From Candidatus Kryptoniota bacterium (GTDB lineage: Bacteria; Bacteroidota; Ignavibacteria; Kryptoniales; JAKASW01): 64,000 nt of DNA. Made by a program: the position numbers and the translations under genes. The notes under the pieces were generated by a model. It was not told the origin of the DNA, did not search any database, and saw nothing but the letters and a program-made list of their open reading frames with translations. This document shows positions 19,246 to 27,382 of the stretch, one piece after another; the first letter of the stretch is position 1, and the number at the start of each line of letters is the position of its first letter. The DNA is taken from assembly GCA_036567965.1 (NCBI GenBank), contig DATCTN010000024.1, forward strand, positions 1 through 64,000, read 5' to 3'.

Positions 19246-20490
19246 ATGAGACATAGAAGATTTCCTGCGTTAATCAAGGACTGGTTCAGGAAAATGACAT
19301 TCTGGAAAACCGTTTTCGTCCTCCTGGTGATGGTGGGATTGTGGTCCACGGTTGTGCGGTTTGTATTCGGTCTTGGCGCCTCTACCAACCTTAGCGACAA
19401 GTTCCCATGGGGACTCTGGATAGGGTTCGACGTTCTTTGCGGCGTCGGTCTCGCCGCCGGTGGATTCGTCGTTGCCGCGTCGGTTTATATATTCCACCTG
19501 GATGAATTCAAGCCCCTGATCAAGCCCGCGGTGCTTACTGCCTTCCTGGGATATGTCCTGGTCGTATTCGCCCTGATGTTTGATCTCGGACGGCCATGGA
19601 ACATCTGGCATCCTCTAGTTATGTGGAACCCGCACTCGGTAATGTTCGAGGTAGCCTGGTGCGTGATGTTGTATTCAACTGTGCTGGCACTCGAATTCAG
19701 CCCGATGGTATTTGAAAGATTTCACATGCACAGGGCCAACAAGGCAGTACACACGGTGATCGTCCCGCTCGTCATATTGGGCGTCATGCTTTCTACGCTC
19801 CACCAGTCCTCTCTCGGATCGCTTTTCCTGATCTCGCCGGAAAAAATGTATCCGCTCTGGTATTCCGGCAATCTTCCGTTTCTATTCTTTCTATCAGCGC
19901 TCGCTGTGGGCCCGGCAATGGTCACCGTCGAATCGTTTCTAAGCTCTCGCGCGTTCGGAAGGGAAATTGAGCTATCGGTACTGTCCAAACTGGGGAAAGT
20001 TACCGCGGTCGCGTTGAGCGTCTATTTCGTTTTGAAAATTGAAGACATCGTCAATTACAACCTCTACCCTTACCTGTTTACGTTCAATATTGAAAGCTCG
20101 CTTTATTGGATCGAGCTCCTGCTCGGTGTCATCGCTCCGATCGTTCTTCTAGTCCAGGACAGGATACGCGCGAGTAAGAAAGGTTTATTTTACAGCGCAA
20201 TACTTGTTGTCACAGGTTTTGTCCTGAACAGGATGGACGTCAGCATCACATCACTCGAGCGACACTATGGTGTGAATTATTTTCCGAGCGTGATCGAGAT
20301 ATCAATAACAATTATGATAGTGGCGCTCGGGTTTGGCGCGTTCGCCCTGGCTGTCAAGAATCTTGCGGTGTTCCCTGTGGGAAAACCCGCCCCATCCGCC
20401 TCACATGCCGAGGCCTATGAGGTAGTCGTCGTTGAAAATGGGATCGAGCCGGCAAGGCGTTCACCCGAATTTGGCATGGAAGTCAAATAA
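19246..20490 (+). CDS. NrfD/PsrC/HybB-like polytopic membrane subunit
   Basis: A 414-residue protein with about ten hydrophobic segments. It has the HybB/NrfD character: GLGASTNLSDKFPWGLWIGFD near the first loops, HLDEFKPLIKPAVLTAFLGY, FDLGRPWNIWHPLVMWNPHS, and HQSSLGSLFLISPEKMYPLW. These proteins exchange electrons between an iron-sulfur subunit and menaquinone. The frame opens at 19159, but the ATG at 19246 has GGAG upstream and avoids overlap with the ferredoxin gene. Its partner is almost certainly the preceding ferredoxin. The donor or acceptor enzyme is missing from the locus. Confidence 0.88.
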   Translation: MRHRRFPALIKDWFRKMTFWKTVFVLLVMVGLWSTVVRFVFGLGASTNLSDKFPWGLWIGFDVLCGVGLAAGGFVVAASVYIFHLDEFKPLIKPAVLTAFLGYVLVVFALMFDLGRPWNIWHPLVMWNPHSVMFEVAWCVMLYSTVLALEFSPMVFERFHMHRANKAVHTVIVPLVILGVMLSTLHQSSLGSLFLISPEKMYPLWYSGNLPFLFFLSALAVGPAMVTVESFLSSRAFGREIELSVLSKLGKVTAVALSVYFVLKIEDIVNYNLYPYLFTFNIESSLYWIELLLGVIAPIVLLVQDRIRASKKGLFYSAILVVTGFVLNRMDVSITSLERHYGVNYFPSVIEISITIMIVALGFGAFALAVKNLAVFPVGKPAPSASHAEAYEVVVVENGIEPARRSPEFGMEVK

Positions 20491-20509
20491 AATCAGGCGT
20501 AGGTGTATC

Positions 20510-21337
20510 ATGGAAGGAATTAAGATTTCCAACCGCGTCATTCCCGACGACGAGCGCAACTGTATCTGGGTCGATGCAGGTTTACTTTCTTACAAACTGT
20601 GTGACCGGAAATTTGAGTGTGATGAATGCCCGCTTGACGAGGCTCTACGGAGACACCAAGGCTACAAGGGAGAAGAGATACGGACGTCTCGGACCGACAA
20701 TATTCATTCCGCCGATCCCCCCGTGACCCCGCCCGGCCGTTCACTCGAAAGTCTTGTCAGCGATTTTACTTTTGCCCCCGTTCCTTACACTCTGCCCGTG
20801 GACCGGCTTTACTCCCGCAATCACCTTTGGGCCATGCGAATCGAAAACAATTTGTATCGACTCGGCTTCGATCAGTTTGTCGCACGTTTGGTTGAGATAT
20901 CGGATGAGTTTGTTGTCGCGCAGCCCGAAACCAATATTACTGTCAACGATCCGTGCGCCTGGGTCCTTTGCGAGAACCTGACGGTCGCGGTCAGGTCTCC
21001 CTTGTCTGGAAGAATCAGGAAGACGAACCTGCTCCTGAATGGATCCGCCGCGAAACTTGGAGAAGATTTCTATGGAGCCGGATGGATATGTGAGGTTACG
21101 GTCGATGAAAAGACAGACCCCACAAAAAGGCTCTTTACCGGAGCTGAAATGTCGCAGAGTTCTACCGGACAGTTCATTGATTTTCGGAGAGAACTCCTCC
21201 ATGATCTTGAGTCTAGCGTTCCACCGGTAGGAATCACGCTAGCTGACGGCGGTATGCGGCCGAATAACTTGAGAGATCTAGTAGGTCCACAAAAGTACAT
21301 TGCATTCCTGCGGAAGATTCTCTCCATCAAATTGTGA
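20510..21337 (+). CDS. GcvH-fold protein with N-terminal cysteine cluster, no lipoyl lysine
   Basis: A 275-residue soluble protein. The N-terminal ~50 residues hold Cys18 and a cluster Cys31-x5-Cys37-x2-Cys40 (LCDRKFECDECPLDEALRRH), which could bind metal or a cluster. A GcvH-like domain follows at about 92-180 (RNHLWAMRIENNLYRLGFDQ, VRSPLSGRIRKTN, FYGAGWICEV). At the position of the lipoylated lysine it has Asn156, so it cannot be lipoylated there; Cys149 and Cys154 lie close by. It ends the operon: a terminator follows 22 bases after the stop. It is related in fold to the first gene of the operon but is only distantly similar. The ATG at 20510 was chosen over the earlier frame opening because that part overlaps the NrfD gene. 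Confidence 0.68.
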   Translation: MEGIKISNRVIPDDERNCIWVDAGLLSYKLCDRKFECDECPLDEALRRHQGYKGEEIRTSRTDNIHSADPPVTPPGRSLESLVSDFTFAPVPYTLPVDRLYSRNHLWAMRIENNLYRLGFDQFVARLVEISDEFVVAQPETNITVNDPCAWVLCENLTVAVRSPLSGRIRKTNLLLNGSAAKLGEDFYGAGWICEVTVDEKTDPTKRLFTGAEMSQSSTGQFIDFRRELLHDLESSVPPVGITLADGGMRPNNLRDLVGPQKYIAFLRKILSIKL

Positions 21338-21358
21338 ATTAGATTAGCGTAATTATGC

Positions 21359-21398
21359 CACGCCTGCCCTGAGCCGATTGGGGCGGCGTGTGGTTTTT
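21359..21398 (+). terminator. Rho-independent terminator of the GcvH-like/FeS/NrfD operon
   Basis: CACGCC-t-GCCC (21359-21369) pairs with GGGC-GGCGTG (21381-21390) with one bulged T and an 11-base loop, followed by TGG and TTTTT (21394-21398). This separates the redox operon from the two-component system that follows. Confidence 0.85.
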
Positions 21399-21517
21399 CT
21401 CGACATAGACGGATATTTGTTGATTTTCTTATCGTATTAAGCCCGCCGGATTCAATTAATGGTGAGATTCTCGGCATAATTGTTGTCAAAATACTCGCCG
21501 AGGGCAAATCTGCCGTT

Positions 21518-23158
21518 ATGCGAATAACAAAATACCTAGCTTTCAAACTGTTGCTGATCGTGCTGACCGTGATGTTCGTATTCACGGCGATCTTTACCAC
21601 TGTCATGTTAAAATGGCATTCCGAAAAATATCTTGATGCTACTACGGAGTGGGCAGGGAGAACGAGTGACCTGATTAAGAGATCGACTCGTTACAGCATG
21701 CTCGAGAATCGGCGGGAGGACATCTACCAGACAATAAATACTCTGGGCTCCGAGCCCGGGATCGAGACGATCAGAATTTATAACAAGAAGGGGGAAGTGA
21801 CATTCTCGACCGTCAACGGAGAAGTTGGAAAGCACGTTAACATGGACGCAGAGGCGTGTACCGTCTGCCATCAGGCGGGGAAACTTCTGCCGTCGGATAC
21901 CGGAGTGCCGCTTACAAGGGTTTTCACTTCGCCAAAAGGATATAGAGTCCTTGGAGTGATCACGCCGATCCGAAATGAGCCGGCCTGCTATAACTCGGAA
22001 TGCCATGAGCACTCTTCGTCGCAGACAGTGCTGGGCGTGCTCGACGTCATGCTCCCGCTGAAGGGACTTGACGATAATCTCGCGCAGCTTAAGAACACCA
22101 GTTACTTGAGCGGCGCGTTAATGATTGTAGGCGTGACATTGTTTGCGGGTATCTTCATTTGGATAATGGTGAACATTCCCGTCCGGAAACTTATACTCGG
22201 CACGCAGGAAGTGATGCGCGGAAAGCTGGGTCATAGGATCGACGTGAGTTCGAGCGACGAGATCGGTGAGCTCGCGACTTCGTTCAACAAGATGACCGAG
22301 GAGCTCAGTCGTGCACATGACGAGCTCACGCGCTGGACTCAGACTCTCGAAGAGCGGGTAGAGCAAAAGGCGGACGAGCTGAGAAGAGCGCTCTCGAACA
22401 TGGTACATATGGAAAAGATGGCATCCCTCGGCAAGCTTGCGGCGAGCGTGGCACATGAGCTGAACAACCCTCTGGCTGGTATCCTTGCATATGCCAAACT
22501 GATTCGGAAGAAACTTTCCAGGGAGGGCCGCACTGGTGAGGAAGCCAGTGAGATTGACACGGAACTCTCTATGATCGCCGATGAGAGCGCACGTTGTGGA
22601 AACATTGTAAATAATCTTCTGCTGTTTTCGAGACAGAAGATCGGCGAGCTCCAGCCGCAGAAACTGTCGAAAATAATCGAGCAGAGCTTGAAGCTGATAG
22701 CCCATCACTTGGCAATGAGCAATGTGAAAAGTGAAGTGAAAATTCTGACGGATGAGGTTGAGATCATCTGCGATCCCCAGCAAATCGAGCAGGCATTGAT
22801 CGCCCTGGAGATAAATGCGATCGAGGCCATGCCTGACGGCGGGAAGCTTCAGATAGAACTTGAATACCGGCCGCAGGAAAAAGAGGAGCGCATAAGAGTT
22901 TCCGATAACGGCTTAGGGATTGGCCGCGAAGATCTGGAGCATATCTTCGAACCGTTCTTTACCACGAAGAAGGACGGGAAAGGGACAGGACTTGGACTCG
23001 CCGTCGTGCACGGTATCGTCGAACGGCATAACGGAAGAATAGATGTCGAATCGAAACTAAATGTGGGCTCCGTATTTACGATCATCCTGCCGCTGGATCC
23101 CGATGCTGCGGCCAAATCAAAACTGTCAAAGAGCACGAACACTGAGACGACCTTATGA
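21518..23158 (+). CDS. Membrane sensor histidine kinase with periplasmic haem-binding motifs
   Basis: A 546-residue sensor: membrane segment 1 (about 8-30), a periplasmic domain (31-196), membrane segment 2 (197-219), HAMP (about 216-270), coiled coil, HisKA with phospho-acceptor His313 (VAHELNNPLAGILAYAKLIR), and a HATPase domain (N box ALIALEINAIEAMPDGG, DNGLGIG, GKGTGLGLAVVHG). The periplasmic domain has a classical c-haem motif Cys114-Thr-Val-Cys117-His118 and a second, wider CX4CH at Cys157/Cys162-His163. A haem-based redox or gas sensor is therefore likely; covalent haem attachment at CX4CH would be unusual. It overlaps the response regulator gene by 4 bases and follows the NrfD operon, its probable target. 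Confidence 0.87.
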   Translation: MRITKYLAFKLLLIVLTVMFVFTAIFTTVMLKWHSEKYLDATTEWAGRTSDLIKRSTRYSMLENRREDIYQTINTLGSEPGIETIRIYNKKGEVTFSTVNGEVGKHVNMDAEACTVCHQAGKLLPSDTGVPLTRVFTSPKGYRVLGVITPIRNEPACYNSECHEHSSSQTVLGVLDVMLPLKGLDDNLAQLKNTSYLSGALMIVGVTLFAGIFIWIMVNIPVRKLILGTQEVMRGKLGHRIDVSSSDEIGELATSFNKMTEELSRAHDELTRWTQTLEERVEQKADELRRALSNMVHMEKMASLGKLAASVAHELNNPLAGILAYAKLIRKKLSREGRTGEEASEIDTELSMIADESARCGNIVNNLLLFSRQKIGELQPQKLSKIIEQSLKLIAHHLAMSNVKSEVKILTDEVEIICDPQQIEQALIALEINAIEAMPDGGKLQIELEYRPQEKEERIRVSDNGLGIGREDLEHIFEPFFTTKKDGKGTGLGLAVVHGIVERHNGRIDVESKLNVGSVFTIILPLDPDAAAKSKLSKSTNTETTL

Positions 23159-24519
23159 ATAACAACCAGAAGACACAGCAGGCAAGCATACTCGTCGTGG
23201 ATGACGAACTTTCCGTCCGTGATTCGCTCGGCAAGTGGTTTAAGGAGGACGGCTACAGAGTCGAGACCGCTGAAAATGCGAACCGCGCGTTGACATTGAT
23301 GAACAACGGACCGTGGGACATAATCCTCCTTGACATCAAGATGCCCGGGATGGATGGCCTCGAGCTGCAGAAGCGGATAAAGGAAATAGATAAATCGGCG
23401 GCGATCATAATGGTGACGGCCTTTGCCGCCGTTGACAGCGCGGTGCAGGCCCTGAAGGAGGGTGCATTTGACTACGTGACGAAGCCGGTGGACCCGGAAC
23501 ATCTTTCGCATCTTGTGCAAAATGCTCTCCGTACGAAGAAACTTGCTGATGAGAACTGGAGACTTCGTCAGCAAATGTCCGAATTATCCGGCGTCGACGA
23601 GATCATCGGTGAGAGTTCACAAATGAAGAAAGTCATCGACCTGGCCAAAACCGTCGCGCAAACGGATACGACCGTGATGGTTCGGGGAGAAAGCGGCACG
23701 GGAAAAGAACTGGTTGCAAGGACAATCCATGCGAACAGCTCGAGGAGGTATTTTCCGATAATTACTGTAAACTGCGGCGCTGTTCCGGAAACACTTCTCG
23801 AAAGCGAACTGTTTGGCCATGAGAAGGGCGCGTTTACCGGAGCCCAGTTCAGGCGAAAAGGGAAGTTCGAGATGGCGGACGGAGGAACAATTTTTCTGGA
23901 CGAGATCGGAGCGATAAGCCAGAAGATGCAGGTACAGCTTCTTCGCGTCATCGAGTCGAAGCAGTTCACCCGCGTCGGGGGAAACGACGTGATTTCCAGC
24001 GACTTCCGCGTAGTCTGCGCGACTAACCGCGACCTCGAAGCAGCTGTGGCAGACAAAAGTTTTAGGGAAGACTTGTACTACCGATTGAACGTCTTCACGG
24101 TATTCGTCCCGCCGTTGCGCGAAAGACGCGTGGATATACCGCCGCTCGTCAATCACTTTATAAAGAAATATGCTTCCTCCATGAACAAGCCTTTGCTGGA
24201 GATTGCCCCCGAAGCAATGGATCTACTTATCCGGAACAAATGGCCCGGAAACGTGCGCGAGCTGGAAAACGTTGTCGAGAGGGCGATGGTGCTTGCAAAG
24301 CCACCGGCGATCCGCCCCGAGAACCTGCCGTTCCAGCTTACACAATCTCAGGAAAACGGATTCGTGCAGGACGATACTATAACGAGCATGGAGCGTGTGC
24401 ACATTGCTCGCATACTCGAAAAGAACAATTGGAATATCACACGAACCGCCGAAGCGCTGGACATAGACAGGGTCACACTCTACAGCAAGATATCGAAATA
24501 CGGATTAAAGAAACCCTGA
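23155..24519 (+). CDS. Sigma-54-dependent response regulator (NtrC family)
   Basis: A 454-residue activator with three parts: receiver domain with phospho-acceptor Asp60 (IILLDIKMPGMDG) and Lys110 (VTKPVD); AAA+ domain with Walker A GESGTGKE (178-185), the sigma-54-contacting GAFTGA loop (225-230) and an arginine-finger region; and a C-terminal Fis-type helix-turn-helix (NWNITRTAEALDIDRVTLYS). Its start overlaps the kinase stop (ATGA), so the two form a cognate pair. It should activate sigma-54 promoters; one candidate lies upstream of the beta-barrel gene at 25272. I found none upstream of the NrfD operon. Confidence 0.94.
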   Translation: MNNNQKTQQASILVVDDELSVRDSLGKWFKEDGYRVETAENANRALTLMNNGPWDIILLDIKMPGMDGLELQKRIKEIDKSAAIIMVTAFAAVDSAVQALKEGAFDYVTKPVDPEHLSHLVQNALRTKKLADENWRLRQQMSELSGVDEIIGESSQMKKVIDLAKTVAQTDTTVMVRGESGTGKELVARTIHANSSRRYFPIITVNCGAVPETLLESELFGHEKGAFTGAQFRRKGKFEMADGGTIFLDEIGAISQKMQVQLLRVIESKQFTRVGGNDVISSDFRVVCATNRDLEAAVADKSFREDLYYRLNVFTVFVPPLRERRVDIPPLVNHFIKKYASSMNKPLLEIAPEAMDLLIRNKWPGNVRELENVVERAMVLAKPPAIRPENLPFQLTQSQENGFVQDDTITSMERVHIARILEKNNWNITRTAEALDIDRVTLYSKISKYGLKKP

Positions 24520-24549
24520 TCTCTGGATTACATAACCCGTTTGTTGAGA

Positions 24550-25110
24550 ATGTTGCCGATATTGATTGTCGCGATAGATCCGGTGGACGTTTCCGCCATG
24601 TCTCCACTGACGAGGCGCCTGTCGAAAATATTTTCCTCCGGCGTCGAGCTGACATCCGTAAAACCCCTCGACGGCTCATTCGCATTCAACTTTTCACGTA
24701 ACCAGTACGGGTCTACTCCACTTCTTTCGGCTCTCCTCGACAAGTACAAATCCTACGAAGGTAAAATACTCGGCGTAACGTCGGGCGACTTGTTTGTCCC
24801 TGTGCTTACATACGTTTTTGGAGAAGCCCAGCTCGACGGCAAGGCAGCGGTCGTCTCATCACACCGTCTCAGTGAAGAATTCTACGGCCTTCAACCTGAC
24901 CGCGATCTTTTTGCGCTCCGGCTTCTGAAAGAATCAGCGCACGAGCTTGGCCACACATTCGGATTGCTTCACTGCAGGAATTATCTCTGCGCCATGCATT
25001 CTTCAACCGGTGTGGAAGAGATAGATCTTAAGACAGATAGATTCTGCGGCGACTGTTCCGACAAACTCCGGCAAGGCGGCGGACAGGAATCCTTCTCTAA
25101 CCAACATTGA
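24550..25110 (+). CDS. amzA: Archaemetzincin family zinc metalloprotease
   Basis: About 186 residues with the archaemetzincin signature HELGHTFGLLHC (zinc histidines and catalytic Glu), then CX4CXM (CRNYLCAM) and a final CXXC (CGDC). The extra cysteines, which bind a second structural zinc, distinguish this family from other metzincins. The N-terminus is typical too (ILIVAIDPVDVSAM). No signal peptide, so it is cytoplasmic. The ATG at 24550 is used; a TTG at 24541 is possible, and no strong Shine-Dalgarno helps decide. It starts 30 bases after the sigma-54 regulator and is probably co-transcribed. The biological substrate of bacterial members is unknown. Confidence 0.85.
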   Translation: MLPILIVAIDPVDVSAMSPLTRRLSKIFSSGVELTSVKPLDGSFAFNFSRNQYGSTPLLSALLDKYKSYEGKILGVTSGDLFVPVLTYVFGEAQLDGKAAVVSSHRLSEEFYGLQPDRDLFALRLLKESAHELGHTFGLLHCRNYLCAMHSSTGVEEIDLKTDRFCGDCSDKLRQGGGQESFSNQH

Positions 25111-25165
25111 CTTTTCAGCTTATTCAATTTACCTTCATCTAAATCATACAGGTGCCGGGGTGGCG

Positions 25166-25181
25166 CGGCAAAAGGTATGCG
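25166..25181 (+). promoter_or_regulatory. Candidate sigma-54 promoter upstream of the beta-barrel gene
   Basis: CGGCAAAAGGTATGCG has GG (25167-25168) and GC (25179-25180) exactly 10 bases apart, with GGCA and ATGC around them, close to the sigma-54 consensus TGGCAC-N5-TTGCA. It lies about 90 bases before the ATG at 25272 and just after a sigma-54 activator gene. Such matches occur by chance, so confidence is modest. Confidence 0.4.
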
Positions 25182-25271
25182 ACAGTTCTCGTACGACTTC
25201 AGTGGGCTGCTTCACTTCAGGCTTAGAATAGTCTTGTCGGTTTAGGCATTAACAATTTTCAGGAGGAAAAA

Positions 25272-26642
25272 ATGAGAAGTGCAATCGTTCTCATGGTGGG
25301 AATCGCATTGATGTGCGGCATAGCTTCAGGACAGAATTATGGATTGGGAAATGCCGACCCGGCTGTGTTTTCAAAGTTCAAGATTCCGGAGACAGACCTG
25401 CGCGCGTTCTGGTCGACCGCCGGGTTCTCAACCGATTACTACAAGACAAACGACACAATGTCATTTTATAACTACAACAACTTTAGCACTAGCCTGTCAG
25501 GAATTCTCTATCCCCATTACTACTTGTTGAAAGAAAATGACGACAGATACCTGTCATTAAGCGCGGATATTTACGGCAATTATCTGAATTACTTCTCTCA
25601 ATCCTCAGGCACGCCATACGCTCCACTGGTCAACAAGACGCAGAACAAAATCTCCGATGTCAACCTCAACGCAGCATTTACCTACAGAAATTATCCCGAT
25701 GAGGGGGAAATGTATTATTCAATCGGGTCCAATGTCCAGGCAGACCTACACGATTCATACCAGTACGAGTCTTATACGTCCGTATCGAATCAATATTTTG
25801 GGACCAAATCTCAGACTTACAGCCTATCACTTGGAATAGGCTGGGGAAAGATGAGAAATGTAACTTCAATCGTCTCTGCCATAAGATTTCAAGAGAGATT
25901 GAAGCAATTGAACCTCGCCAACAGCGACTTGAGCGAAAAGACTATTGAAGACCTCGCGCAGGAATTCTACAGACAGGGCTATTACTCTCAGGTGCACGTC
26001 AGACCGGACAAGTTCTTTTGGCAGGACATAGAGAAGGCACTCTCCAACGACGGAGTCTCATTAAATGGAATCAACGAATATGCTGACTCATACTTGCGAG
26101 AAGTACCGGGCGAGTTAAGGTTCGCAAGGACCGAGGGTCTCATTGGCGGAATCAACTTGCAGATGAAATATGTAAACTCGTACGGCTCTAACTGGTTCCC
26201 GAAGATCCAGGAGCAGCTTTCTCCAACGATCAGCGTCTATACTGATTTGAGCCATCAACTTTCTCTCAATTCCCAGATATCCATAAATCTCTCAATCGAC
26301 GGCGGACCAAACCTAATAAAATATTCGACTGTCAAGCAGCAATATGATGGTTTGCTGAATATTGATTACAACTACGAATTGACCGACAGGCTGGTGTTTT
26401 CGGCTGGTAATACTCTTTCTGACAATTTTCAAAACTCATATCAACAAGGGACGAACTTTACAAACATCTTGAACCTTACGATCAATTATTTTGTGGAAGA
26501 TCAGCTGTCCCTTTCAGGTTCATACTATTGGCATTACCAAAGGATGAATGACTACAACACATATATTAAGTACGGAGAGAGTGATAATTCTCTCCAGATC
26601 GGACTTACTTATTACATAGATCGCGGTTTCATCTATCCATAA
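25272..26642 (+). CDS. Predicted outer-membrane beta-barrel protein, unknown function
   Basis: A 456-residue exported protein. A signal peptide (AIVLMVGIALMCGIASG, cut near Gln21) is followed by many alternating aromatic and polar strands rich in Tyr, Asn and Ser (YLSLSADIYGNYLNYFSQ; DQLSLSGSYYWHYQRMNDYN) and a C-terminal strand ending in aromatic residues (SLQIGLTYYIDRGFIYP). This suggests a barrel of roughly 16 or more strands. A central helical stretch (about 200-270) could be a plug or loop. I do not recognise a named family. An excellent Shine-Dalgarno (AGGAGG) precedes the ATG. Position after the sigma-54 regulator and its candidate promoter suggest it may be part of that regulon. Confidence 0.7.
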   Translation: MRSAIVLMVGIALMCGIASGQNYGLGNADPAVFSKFKIPETDLRAFWSTAGFSTDYYKTNDTMSFYNYNNFSTSLSGILYPHYYLLKENDDRYLSLSADIYGNYLNYFSQSSGTPYAPLVNKTQNKISDVNLNAAFTYRNYPDEGEMYYSIGSNVQADLHDSYQYESYTSVSNQYFGTKSQTYSLSLGIGWGKMRNVTSIVSAIRFQERLKQLNLANSDLSEKTIEDLAQEFYRQGYYSQVHVRPDKFFWQDIEKALSNDGVSLNGINEYADSYLREVPGELRFARTEGLIGGINLQMKYVNSYGSNWFPKIQEQLSPTISVYTDLSHQLSLNSQISINLSIDGGPNLIKYSTVKQQYDGLLNIDYNYELTDRLVFSAGNTLSDNFQNSYQQGTNFTNILNLTINYFVEDQLSLSGSYYWHYQRMNDYNTYIKYGESDNSLQIGLTYYIDRGFIYP

Positions 26643-26727
26643 GATCTTTCAACACATAGATTCAGTGAGATCATGTGGACTCCTCCGGTCCAATCGGAGT
26701 TGCCGGAAAAGTCTGTGAATTCGTAGC

Positions 26728-27234
26728 ATGAAACTCATACGACCGTCCAGAAAGTATGAAGCAAGCTGGAAAGAAGCTCTTCGTGAATTCGATGAGGAGA
26801 ATGTCACCGGTTTCTGGAACTATCCCGACAGGCCGTCCGACATAGACTCCTACATCCGCGGCGACGCGGATAATTCACGCGGGAGGAATCTCGTCGAAGG
26901 TTGGGTGCCTTCGACAACTTTCTGGCTCATCGACAGGGGAATGTTCATCGGGCACGTCAACATTCGCCATGAATTGAATCTGAAATTGAAGGAGCACGGC
27001 GGACACATAGGCTACGCTATTCGACCGACCCAGCGCAGAAAGGGTTATGGAAACAAAATCCTTGGACTCGTTTTACCGGAAGTAAAAAAACTCGGGATTA
27101 GAACCGCATCCATAATGTGCGAGGATTCGAACATCGGTTCGAGGAGAATAATAGAAAATAACGGCGGTGCTCTTCAAGAGATTGTAACTCACGACGATAA
27201 GATCATCAGGAAATATCTGATCGAGATAAGATGA
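26728..27234 (+). CDS. GNAT family N-acetyltransferase
   Basis: A 168-residue GNAT domain. The acetyl-CoA-binding motif A is GGHIGYAIRPTQRRKGYGNKIL, with the R/QxxGxG/A loop (RRKGYG), preceded by FIGHVNIRHELN. The end (SIMCEDSNIGSRRIIENNGG) matches the conserved CxxxNxxS motif of Ala-rich, small-molecule or protein acetylating members. The substrate is unknown. It converges on the cellobiose phosphorylase gene, with a hairpin between the two. Confidence 0.85.
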   Translation: MKLIRPSRKYEASWKEALREFDEENVTGFWNYPDRPSDIDSYIRGDADNSRGRNLVEGWVPSTTFWLIDRGMFIGHVNIRHELNLKLKEHGGHIGYAIRPTQRRKGYGNKILGLVLPEVKKLGIRTASIMCEDSNIGSRRIIENNGGALQEIVTHDDKIIRKYLIEIR

Positions 27235-27314
27235 GGACCTGACAGGGAGGAGCGAAATCGATCCGGGCGATTAACGAATGAGCAGCAAGGAAGTGGGATC
27301 GAACTGAGAGCAAC

Positions 27315-27350
27315 CGGGCTCGCCAATCAGCATATTAATTGACGAGCCCG
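27315..27350. terminator. Hairpin between convergent genes, probable bidirectional terminator
   Basis: CGGGCTCG (27315-27322) pairs with CGAGCCCG (27343-27350), with a further AAT/ATT match inside. Only a short T-run follows on the plus strand (CTTT at 27357-27360). It sits between the ends of the acetyltransferase and cellobiose phosphorylase genes, as expected of a shared terminator. Confidence 0.6.
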
Positions 27351-27382
27351 AATCGTCTTTACGGAAGTGAGAACATTGTCAA

